Below the pieces are notes generated by a model, which worked only from the letters and a program-made list of their open reading frames with translations, ran no database searches and was not told the origin of the DNA. DNA of 64,000 nucleotides from Membranipora membranacea. Lineage: Eukaryota > Bryozoa > Gymnolaemata > Cheilostomatida > Membraniporidae. Position numbers and translations under genes: made by a program. The stretch is taken from contig OU612070.1 in assembly GCA_914767715.1 (NCBI GenBank), positions 20,634,025-20,698,024 on the forward strand. Reading direction: 5' to 3'. Shown here one piece after another: positions 48,906-59,700 of the stretch (positions within the stretch are counted from its first letter, which is position 1; every line of letters starts with the position of its first letter).

Positions 48906-49132
48906 TGTTTGCTAAGAAACAGAAGATTGGGCTGCCCCTAAAGAGGGACGCAAGGTGCCCTAATCCTCATACTGAGAATGTGATACATCCTAGAAAACTA
49001 GAATGCATCCTAGAGGTGAGGCCTTGGTGGACCTCCTAATCATAAGTGTGCAACAAGCTGCCAAAACTAAACTGGCACTAATCGGCCATTGGCAGTGACA
49101 CTTTGATCTTAGCCAATAGGCCGAGAAGCGAT
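48906..49132 (-). mobile_element. U2-snRNA-headed retroposon
   Basis: On the minus strand the first 36 bases (49132 to about 49097) match the 5' end of U2 snRNA (ATCGCTTCTCGGCC, GGCTAAGATCAA) with one substitution and one inserted A. The following ~190 bases are not U2 and I do not recognise them. The unit is bounded by the direct repeat GATGACTTGTTTGC (48892-48905 and 49130-49143; the last three bases of overlap belong to the U2 head), as expected for LINE-mediated insertion. A TATAAAAGG sequence lies about 60 bases upstream on the same strand and may be coincidental. A functional U2 gene is excluded because the branch-recognition, Sm and 3' stem regions are missing. Confidence 0.65.
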
Positions 49133-49143
49133 GACTTGTTTGC

Positions 49144-50130
49144 GCTACAGTCAGTGGGCTGACTGTGATCTCCTGTCTCGCTCTGCCTGCCTTTTATACG
49201 ATGGCTTTTAATCCTATGTTTGTAATGCCTTAGATCTAACTCAGACTCACTTTGGTTTTTCACCCTGCTACTTTAATTTGAGTATTAAAGGCATAATCCC
49301 GCTTAGCCTTCTACCCCGAGCAGTTTGCTAATCATCACTTAAAACAAAGTTTTGTCAAATTTTGCTCGGTAGATCTTAACTTATACAATTAATAAAGTCC
49401 TTTTCCGGTGTCAGAAATACCAGGGGACACAATACAGATCTAACAAGATTTAATTTTCTAAAACATAAGTTGTTTCCTGAATAATATCAACTGTGCTAAT
49501 CTACTGATGCTAGAATTGACAATCTTCATCAGAGCTTTGCGGAAACCTCAGACCATAAAACGTATAATTCACTAGATTTGACAAACTATTGAAGTACAAC
49601 CATCGCCGAAAAGATCTTTGATCGATTAATAAAAAAATAAATCCCAGCATTTCATTCTGCACAACTTGTGCTACTCATCCAATCTACCACAATTCCAATA
49701 CCACTTTGTGTTCAGATTTGGGAAGCTGTTTATCTTTACAATGATAGATGGTGACAACAAGGAGCCTATTTGGCAGGTCAAAATTAGAAGGCCTAAATCA
49801 AATTCGAATCCTTGTTTTCTTCTGCACCACCACACTGAATTAAAGAATGTTAGACATTATAAGTGTTCTCGGAGCTTTAGGACACTGGAGTGGATCACAG
49901 TTGTTTAAACCAGATAAGACCGAAGCAGGCGGATTCTGTAACACAGAAGTATACAGTGGGTTACCAGGTTACCTGTAATCACTGTCATTGACCTGTCATA
50001 ACGAGATTATAGGTCACATTTTGTAGGAATGGTAAAAAAATGAGTTGGCATGACAACGGATAGATTAGATCTGAAGACGGCTATATGAGAATTTTAAAAA
50101 TTTCTCTGCCTCTTGAATGGTGGTATGGAA
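49144..50130. other. Intergenic, nothing recognised
   Basis: No exon, repeat terminus or RNA gene could be identified in this AT-rich stretch between the U2-headed retroposon and the tRNA gene. Confidence 0.5.
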
Positions 50131-50202
50131 GGGGATGTAGCTCAGTGGTAGAGCGCACGCTTTGCATGTGTGAGGCCCCGGGTTCAATCCCCGGCATCTC
50201 CA
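50131..50202 (+). tRNA. tRNA-Ala (anticodon UGC)
   Basis: A complete cloverleaf without intron. The acceptor stem GGGGATG pairs with CATCTCC; the D arm is GCTCAGTGGTAGAGC; the anticodon loop TTTGCAT presents TGC; the T arm CCGGGTTCAATCCCCGG contains the B box. The discriminator base is A and CCA is not encoded. A TTTT Pol III terminator follows at 50206-50209. It looks functional. Confidence 0.97.
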
Positions 50203-50209
50203 TAGTTTT

Positions 50210-51375
50210 ATTGCACCCCTCGCCAACCCCTCATGCTGTCACAACCACCCAGAACTGTCACCCCCTTCACTTCACATTACAAAGATTTTGCCTTCGAAGT
50301 GATGTAATGTCATTTTCGCACCAGAGAACGTCAGGGTGTGCAGGTGTCACCATTCTAAATCCTCTGATATAGGTCTGTGAATGTTTAGTGTCTACTTAAT
50401 TTGATTGTAAGAAGCATTTTTTTTTCATACTTTCAGTCCTTTAGCTTTGAAGAGTTGTCTACCCACTTTTTGAGTGTAGACAACTTTCCTTTCTGAAGCC
50501 ATCCGGTCTAATTTTGTGCAGAAGCATGCATCTGTTATACATTTCACCAAAAAAAAACAATCGTGAGTTCAAAGACTAAGTAGGAACTTGCTGGAATTAA
50601 AAAAATCTCTTACTAAAGGTATTTATGCATAATAACCTTTAAAGATTTCATGTCCTGGGGCGCTGAAGCTTGAAATGGATCTGGAAAGACTGATAAAAAT
50701 TAAATAATAAATTGAAGGATAGAGGATTACCCTATAATTTAGACATTGAGATCTATGTATAATGATGTGGTCTGCGCTTTGGTATCACTACACCAATGAG
50801 TAAATTCTTGATTACATGTTGTTAACTTACTAGGATTACAAACATAACTCCTAACATTTTTGGGAGGAGTTTTATTTGCAGAATTATACGAAAATTATAG
50901 ATATGAAGCACAATATAAGACCATTGATGTTAAAAAATTGATTATAAATAAAAAATATATAATGACTATGTTGGACATCAACCAGAACTTGAGGCTTAAC
51001 AATGATTTTGCACAAAAAGGATGATTGCTGGAAGGAAGTAAAGTTGATGCACCCCTTATATGTGTATAACTCTTACCACTCGTTATGTGTAGATTATTAT
51101 ATTGACATATTTGCTCGTTACCAAAAAATGAAGACATAGGTATGATAATGGTATCATAAATATGACCACCAACAGCACGTTTGTAGCTTCAGTTTAATTT
51201 GTTTCATTTTCTTGACAGCTCATTATGATCCAAATATGTGTCGATATATTTCCAATTTGTTCAATGTTATGATGTGCCCGTTTGCCTTTCTTTTGGTACC
51301 ATCACACAACTTGGTGTATGGAATTTGTTTAATTTGGTAGTATGAGTAAAATAGTGTTTATGGATGACACTTGAG
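50210..51375. other. Intergenic, nothing recognised
   Basis: AT-rich sequence between the tRNA and the 3' end of ATG2. No coding or repeat feature could be supported. Confidence 0.5.
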
Positions 51376-51380
51376 TTTAT

Positions 51381-54300
51381 TTAGTTAGATTTCCATTTCT
51401 CCAGATCTTCCCTGTGGGCGTCGGGATGTAGCTGGTTTCTCATACCGGACAAGACATTAGATGTAGCATCCGCTGCTAGAATAATAGGCTGTATTACAGA
51501 TGGGGGTATCTGACGTACCACCCCACCCACTGCTCCTGTTATACCTTTTATCTCAGTCTCTTTAGCCGCAGTTCTATAAACATGTGAGGCTGTGTCCGCA
51601 ACACCCTGAAATAATAAATATGTTATGTTTTTATTTCATAATAAAGAAATTATAAATGGTTTATTATTGTGTCATAACATAGGAGTTCGGTTAGTCTCCA
51701 ACTCCTTGGTCATACTTAACAGTTACCATATCAAGGTTGTAAGAGTAGCTCAATGGAAGATCTCACTGACATCCAGACTAAACTATTTGCACTCTCTGGT
51801 CATTAGATTCAATTTAGTATGTGTACCTAACAGGTACCCGCACCTAATCTTTTGCATTCACCTCGGGTCGTTTCACCAAGTTTCTTCTTCTGATACTCAA
51901 GCTAGATGAATTAATTCACTCTCTATTGAGCAGATATATACATGCAATAGTATATCATTTTATCAGTGATGGAGGGTAGCCAATTCTCAGTTCAATTCTG
52001 CAAAGACTTTTCATATAATATCTTGTAACTTACCTCTCTAACCACTCTGTAAGCATTGCTCATCCCCTCCCTCATATCCCGAGGCTGACTTTTCCTCTGT
52101 CTGATCTGGTTGCTCGGTTTGGAGGTGCCAGGTGACACCAAGTCAAAACTTAACTCTGCAACCGCCTGTATAGACTGCACTGCTCTGTTAGTCAGCTCCA
52201 GGAATGCCACAGTGGTGGAGGTAGAGAATGCGTTGGCACCCCTCTGTAATCCCCTCACTATCCGCCCATCTTTCCTGTACTGCTCTATCGGTAGCCACAC
52301 TAGATCCTGAACACCCTGGACTTAAATTGCGGAATCAAAGATATAAACCATCATCAAGAAATTTGAGTATGGGATCTTGATCTAGACAAAATTCCATACT
52401 CAAAACAATGAGACCATTTCGCAGGCAACATGCTCGTACATGAAAAGGTGTTCAGCTTTTTACTATAAACCTCAACAAGTCTGATCATGTCCGGGTACAA
52501 CAGTTTTCACGCAAGTAAATCAGTAAGCACTTACCATTTAACAAATAAGGTATGTATGTATGTATGCATGTATGTATATATATATGCTGTTTAAATGAAA
52601 ATGAGCTACACTTGAAGGTCTTTAACCAGCATACGTTTCCATGTAGGCTTTCATATTATAGTTTTTCTCGGTAGGAATAGAGAGCTTTGAGCAGTCTCTC
52701 GAATTATATTCGCCATGGTTTCAAACACAAGTTTCCAACTCGCAATCATTGCTGCTACGCAGCTAGCTAACACCTCAAAAACTCAGCCACATGGCATGTG
52801 AAACAACTCACAGAACTGTACGAATGAGTTGAGAGGACCGACACCACCGATAATCCTAGGTATCTGACTTCTGGTTATATCTCGCTTCCATTCATCTAAA
52901 CATACAGACTTCAGCTTATCCGCTCCAAGTATCCTGTAATATTAAACATGTAAGTGTTAGCAGTACAAGATAATAGTTTACATTATCTCAAGACAAGCTT
53001 TTTTCAGTTTTATATGAGATTTTGTAACAATGGCAACATTTATATTGGGTAAAAGATGAGCACGACATTTCGATGTTAACGAACTTTGGTCTGATAGTAA
53101 AATGAAAATAAACGAAGACAATAACGATGAACATGTATGCTATTGAATTAGAACGGCATCCATAATGCCTGAAACTGTTACTTTCTTTTTGCCTTTTTAT
53201 TAGGCGTATACATACATACTTAATAACAAGTCTATGAGTGTACGTGACACATACCCTTGTCTGAGATGCAGTGATTTTAGCTTGAGTTCTGCTCTGTTGA
53301 GCTGTGCCAGCCCGATTAGAAGTCCCTGTAGCCTGTGCTCCACATCTATGTGCTTCCCAACATAGTCCAATCTTACTGGTACATCAGGCGTGAACACAAA
53401 GTTCCTGGAGAGAAACAAGTTCAAAATTAAACTTATACCGATCATAGCGTACACTTATCCAAACATAATGTTACAGACCAAGCTACGAAGACATGTCAAT
53501 AATATGGTAGGTGACAACCAATATAGTAAATTTTATGAAGTCGAAATTATGAAACCAAGTAACTGGATCTCAAGACATTATTATTGGTCCAGCTAGATAT
53601 ACACATGCCCTTACTTATGATCGAACATGACTCAATTTGCCTGCATCTGGAGTTGCTCCTTTAAAGCTGGTGGAGGCTTAACTAGAATGCGAGCCAACCG
53701 GAATGCAGGCAAATTCGGTAAAACTACCCTTACTTGATGAAAAATGTTGATTGGGTTGTTTGTTCTTTAGCCTGGTGATCTTCACTCTTATGTTCCTCGT
53801 TGATCTCATCAAAGATAGCCCGCCCCTCATCCTGGTTTTCTTTCTCTTCCAGTTCTCTCAGAGACATCACAGGCTCATCACTCGGTGGAGCTTGAGCTGG
53901 CTTTGTGGGAGGAGCTTTAGTTGGGGGCGCACTTTGATTGGCTATATTATATGTGTGCTCACTTATTTCTTGTAGAAAGAGAAGGGCATCCTATAAAGAA
54001 AATAAAGGCTGTCATTTTAAGAACCCAATATTTATCAAAGGCATCAGAATCCCCTGTGATGTCCCTCAGTACCCATGGAGTCATCAGCAAACATGAAGCA
54101 GCTAATCGAAGAAGAAAAATGTTTAATACCGATCAACAAAGCACTCAAACTGAATATTTCAGGACCCCAATCTCCAACAAGTGTGGCAGTGGAATTTATG
54201 TAAATTTGTAATGGAATATGAAATGGAAATTCATATATTTAAAGGAATCAACAGTAGTCCAATTAGAAGCTCCTATTCATGAAGTATGCGGTGGTCCCCA

Positions 54301-57300
54301 ATACAGCGCATACCTGATCGATGTTGATTCTGAGAGGTTGTATAGAGACCCTAACATCAGATTCTTGTGTGTCTGGTTTGGTAAGGTCGGGTCGGTTAGT
54401 CACCATCTTTAGACTGATCATACTCGTATGCTGCTGGCGAGGTACTCGCTCTGATGTGTACTGATACAGCAGCTTATTAACATCAGACGCAGTAAGACGA
54501 TCCCGAATCTCGACATCTTGTATCAACAAGCACCGACGGCATACCTGGAAAATCGATGTTTATTTGTATTCGGATAGTTTTGCATATCAGTTGAATATAA
54601 CGTAACGCTTACCATGTGGTGTGAATAAAACAATTGGATCCTTTCATAATCTAGGAATATATAATAATCGACATTGCCATCCTATTCTCAGCCATATCAT
54701 CACTGATATCATGAACACTGGTAGGCACTATAAAGGAACTTTTGCAGGTTTCAAGAGTGGATCACAAAACTAGCTGAATGACTTTTTGTAGTACACATAA
54801 AAATAGATTGAGTAAAGCTAAAATATTTGAAATCTGCTATGTAACACCAGGGAGTAATTCTTTTACTCCTTGTTGTTGCAATCATCTTAGTCCTTACCTG
54901 TTGTACATTATCAGGGTAGTTCTCACAATGTAATCTGACTTTAGAAAGCTGAAGTTCTATGAGCTTATTAAGATCACGGGCTACACCACCACTACTTCGA
55001 CTGTTAGGAGGGTTCTGTGTTTTACTTCTCTTAGCACCATGCACATCACCTGGATTGAGAAACATCAATGATACATGCATGCAACTAAACGAAATTTCAA
55101 CATGTCATTCCGTGTCAATTTCAGAACACATATAATCATAGCCAACCATAGAGTTATATATACTATAATATATATAATAACTTTATGTTACCAACTGTTT
55201 TAGTTGAAGGGTCACAACTCCCTTAAGCTCAGACTTTTAAATCAATTCATTGTGATTCGAATCAGCTTCTTCCGCACAAGAGGATGTCATACTGGAGCCA
55301 TAAAACATATAATAATAATACAATATATATATATATTTATATCCATATATATAACATACATATATTTATAGACTTATGGTTTGGGCTTTTGTCTGGATAG
55401 GATGACAGACAGTATTAACATACCAAAGTCGTGTCCCCCGTATACATCTAATACTATAGTCAGATCAGAGAGCATATATCGAGAGACAGGATTAGGGAAG
55501 CTCTTCGGAGGATTGAGTAAATCTACTTGGCTCATAGCTGGTAAAAAATAATTCTCCTTTATCGCTATAGGCTGAGAGTCATTACTGTCTATCACTGGAA
55601 CTCCCTCCTTTGGCTACAAAATAGTAAATAGTAGGCAGTGGATATTATATGTAATATTATAAAATTAATAAATAATGATTAAGATTGAGCCATAGTTTCA
55701 GTTTCTCCCACCCTCACTGGTTTCAGGAAGCTCAGACACTTTCACATAACCTTTACTTCAATGTAAGTTATTAAATACTTCAAAAGCAGAAAATTATGAC
55801 GATGATTTTCGTTCTACTAAAATGCGGAAAGTCAGTGACTCAAATGAGATGTTAAACTGTTGAGCTGAATGGGTAGCAACTTCAGCTAACCTGTGCCAAA
55901 ATCTATGGAAGAGAATTTGCAACTGATATTTAGCAGTGAATAAAACTGTATGGGATTAGCAGTTAGCAAAACCGTATGAGATTTCGCAGTGTAAAACATC
56001 TGAGATTTAGTTGTGTAAAACTCTCAAAGGTACTAACAATATTTGGGATATCGACAAAGCAGAAGTCACCCAGATCATCGCTACTCTCATAATCTCGTTC
56101 TGATTGGCTGCTTCTCATCATGTGACCAGCAGAAAAGTGGGCGGTCTGTGAGTTCTCATTGGGGAATAAAAACATCTCATTAGGAAATGTCTGCCTCTCT
56201 TGAGCTTCTGTAAAAGACAACAATATCATATATATAATAAAACAAGATATATAATATCAATGCTTCTATACCTTTGGCTAATCAGAGGCATTAAGTTATT
56301 AAATAATAGAAATTCACACAGAAACATATATCATATCAAGTTTCATAGCGAAACATCTTTTTTGCAGTATTCCTACCCTAATCTTTGATAGTTCTTGGTT
56401 ATGTGTTAATGAGAGTAAATATAGATTAATGTTACATGTATTTATTTCATGTTTCTTTTACATATATATGTTCTATGTGAATATTATATGTATATCTTAC
56501 ATGCATATTTTACATGTATATCTTACAATGCCAAGTAGGGTTACACATTAGATCCGAGTATTATCTGTATTCCTTCACCTACATTATTGATTAAGATTAA
56601 GACTGACTAGGTGATAAGTTACCTGGATATATAGAAGCAGTCATAGGATCCTCCATAGCGTCCATCATTAGGTCAGGAACAACCACAGGGTTCTTATTAC
56701 TCTGCGGATTATCTCCCTCGTCAGAGCTCTCGTTATCTGATAATGTGTGATCTGTGGAGGCTGATGTTGTTATAGAAGGTGTATGTGAATGACTGGATGA
56801 TCCTTCATGTATATCTGGGGTCTGAGGGTAAACATAAAATATATAAATTAACAATGGTTCCTATTTTGCAAATTATTTTGCCTGCAGTATGGTCAATATA
56901 TCATAATATTAATAGATATCCCGCGTATCATGCCATACCGAAACATTATCAAGGAATTTCCAGAGTTTCAGAACAATTGGAACACAAGAAAAGGCCATCA
57001 TGTGTAAATTTTGGCAGCCTTTTTTCTGCACCCCCTTTGTCCTGTAGTTTTTGTGGTCACAAGTAGCAATATTGATAGCAATATTGCTGGAGGAATCAGT
57101 GCTATACTTTACCTATTTGACTGAATTGATGCTTATGTTGTGGGTTTATTATCAGTTTATCAAAAAATTAAACATTACATTGATGAATATTTAAAATGTT
57201 GTGCAAACTTCTACTGCTGCATATATAACACAAGTTAAAACCAAGTGACTTACTCTTTCTCTAGAAGAAGAAGTTGAGCGATCCTCACATGTGTGGTCTT

Positions 57301-58424
57301 CTGGAGGCAGATCACCATTCTCAGCAAGGAAGACTATAAACCGCTGTAGAGCTCTGAGAGAGTCAGCGCATACACGTATGTGTACAGAGGTACAGGCAGC
57401 GCATAGGTCTGTCTTAGGGTACTTCTGTATAATTCATCAACTTATAAATATGTATTTATCAGTTTGTGGTATAACATAAATATTACCTGTGCTTAATACT
57501 AAATGGTATGCTTTGGGTTTTTAGGTCAGTTTGAATTTTTTTGAAATAGGGTTATGAATCGATAAAAAGGGATATAAACTAATGGTGTCCATATGCGATT
57601 AGATATCTATTTATATGTTATGCTATGGGTGACGTTTTCAAGAAGGAACATTATTGGTTCAGACAGTTGTCAGTTTATAGTAGAGGGGAAAATTATTCAT
57701 CTGAGGGAGGACAACTACCACTGGGTTTGAGAGCCTTATAAAACCTCTAACCTACCAGATTTTTGCCATCAGAACTTTTCCAGTCAAGTTGAAAATGAGA
57801 CAATTCTATCAGACACACATAATCTGCAACAAAGCATGAGAGCAGGTTAATGTAGATGCACTGATACAAAAAATACCTAGTACCCTAAGAAAAGCTACAA
57901 CAGAGTTATTTCTTCATTGCACATCAAGAACAACAGGCGAATGGGAGGCAACACAAGAAAATAAGCGGAGCTGCAGTATAGTTCAAATTACAGCTGGACA
58001 CTATAATAAAATTTTAATGAGTAATGAGAAGCAGTGACAATGACCCAAAAAAAACTATCCGGTAAATATTATTATTATTTATATCTGTGGGTTCGTTGAT
58101 GAACAACATATCTGAATAGCTTGTGTGACCTCCCCTGCAGATGAAGGAGTGAAGATCGGTGTACAACTTTATATAAGATTCAGCACATCATATATAAGCT
58201 GGGGCATGGTGTTTTTTACTGTACACCTCATTGAAGCATCCTTACCTTGCTTGACATTGATAGACAGCGGGTTGTCAGTCTTATTTTTGTGTCTATCTGA
58301 CAGATATAAGGCAGCATCCTCCACTAAGAACCTGAGCAGAGATACAGGAGAGTTCACCACCACATTACTAGATATACTAAACTTCTCCAGAGTCAGTAAT
58401 CCGGATATGGGTAAGTTATCTGGT
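51381..58424 (-). CDS. ATG2, C-terminal ~800 residues
   Basis: Thirteen minus-strand exons in phase: 58424-58246, 57823-57756, 57424-57254, 56821-56623, 56207-56038, 55613-55424, 55049-54898, 54544-54314, 53990-53734, 53404-53255, 52933-52812, 52320-52034, 51605-51381. ATG2 is the rod-shaped lipid-transfer protein that bridges the ER and the growing autophagosome and also acts at lipid droplets. Recognition rests on RFLVEDAALYLSD, VCADSLRALQRFI, IQDVEIRDRL followed by YQYTSERVPRQ, VPVRLDYVGKHID, LIGLAQLNRAELKLK, WLPIEQYRKDGRIVRGLQRG, and the C-terminal GITGAVGGVVRQIP and GMRNQL blocks. The N-terminal ~1100 residues, including the chorein_N lipid-entry end, are absent from the window. The first exon starts in mid-codon (phase 2), so it is internal. 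AATAAA at 51381-51376 (minus strand) overlaps the stop codon TAA. Confidence 0.92.
52551..52586 (+). repeat. (TATG)n / (TA)n microsatellite
   Basis: TATG tetranucleotide repeats run into a TA stretch in an ATG2 intron. Confidence 0.8.
53617..53726. mobile_element. Fold-back element, copy 5, on an ATG2 splice donor
   Basis: A 110-bp family member (TTTGCCTGCATC ... GGAATGCAGGCAAA arms; right end eroded). It is flanked by the exact 9-bp repeat CCCTTACTT (53608-53616 and 53727-53735). On the minus strand this 9-mer reads AAGTAAGGG, which is the exon-intron junction AA|GTAAGG of the ATG2 exon ending at 53734. The insertion therefore duplicated the 5' splice site itself. Confidence 0.85.
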
Positions 58425-58489
58425 CTGTAAGTAGAGTTTGAATTGGGTCACACAGTGTTGGTTAAGTGTTGGTTAAAATCGCAAGGTTT

Positions 58490-58703
58490 GGTCACTCACT
58501 ACATCCCGAAGAATTGGCGGCGAGATAATGGGTGCCTTGATGACTGCGCCAATTAGCTCCCAGTTTTTAGGCAGGTCGGAGCACACCTGGGAGTCCAACA
58601 AGTACCAGTAGTCAATGGACTGCAGTGGGATTCGCACCCATGACCTCCCACATTTGCATGCTGAAGACAGGCGCTCTCAACAACAGAGCCAACTCCTACT
58701 CCT
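58490..58703 (-). mobile_element. tRNA-derived SINE, second family
   Basis: On the minus strand a tRNA-like head contains an A-box-like TTGGCTCTGTTGTTGAG and the B-box-like GGGTGCGAATCC (plus positions about 58627-58638). About 120 bp of unrelated body follows. Sequence and body differ from the SINE at 7828. It lies just upstream of the first recognisable ATG2 exon. Boundaries are approximate and no target duplication was identified. Confidence 0.65.
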
Positions 58704-59700
58704 TGTAGTGTAGCTTATATTATTTTTAATCCAGCTTCTATATTTATATTAAAAGATGCCAAATTTCACATCCGTCAATATACTCCAAGTAATTGGACTA
58801 CTTCTTTTCTAAACAATATTTCATCTCGTTAGAAAACTCAAAAACTAAAAATAACAGCCTTCAAAATGGCAAAGTACTTTGTTTATCGTTATAATGGTTA
58901 ACATTTGTCGCATTTATCACAGTAATCTGACTTTGGTCAGACACCAATGCAAATGTACTTTGTGTCAGAATTCAAACAAGGAGGAAGTCCCTCGGATCAT
59001 GACAGGTTTCGTTGAAGCCTGAAATTGTATAGAAATCAATGCTTGCACTCTTTCAAAGATAAACTCATTTACTAAATTGTTCCATTCTCTGATCTCCAGG
59101 AACTGACAGACTGCTGAATTTCCTTATATACATATATAAATACAAGTGCCATTTGTGTACTTGTGCACTTGTGTAATCAATACAAAGTGTTGAAGTAATC
59201 TCTTGATGGATCTACCTCACAAGCTGTGCACCTACTATTATATTTCTCGCTGGTGTTGCTATGGTCCCTTCTGAAACAGCTTAGGTAATGAAGTTTCACC
59301 ATCATTGATATTAAACTATATTATAAAATATTTATTTCATATCTTCAGTCATTTGCTCTATAGATTGGACATGTATGTTGTTTACATTCCCAGTGCAGAT
59401 TGATAATCATAATCCTATAAGCATATCAGGTATTAACTTACACTGAGCATGAATTAAAATGAAATATTCACTTTTGTGTTTTAGTTGTTTTGATTCAAAG
59501 CACATCCGATTATTTGACATTGACTTATTCTATCACCACAGATCAAATGTTTTAAAAAAGAATGTTGTTCCGATTCTTTAACAAGTCATTTCCGGGCATA
59601 ACTCCAAGTCTATTGATTATCCGACTATATCTATATATGACTTGAGAAATAAAGGTTGAACTCCGAATCATTCTGGTCTTATTTTGTTGTTTGCACACAG
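58704..59700. other. Intergenic or intronic, nothing recognised
   Basis: Neither further ATG2 exons (minus strand) nor an obvious first exon of the following lectin-like gene (plus strand) could be identified. Confidence 0.45.

Noticed and set aside
49097-49132. Functional U2 snRNA gene
   Set aside because: Only the first ~36 bases match; the branch-site-pairing region, Sm site and 3' stem-loops are missing.
52110-52310. Plus-strand open frame opposite an ATG2 exon
   Set aside because: It is the antisense shadow of the conserved WLPIEQYRKDGRIVRG exon.
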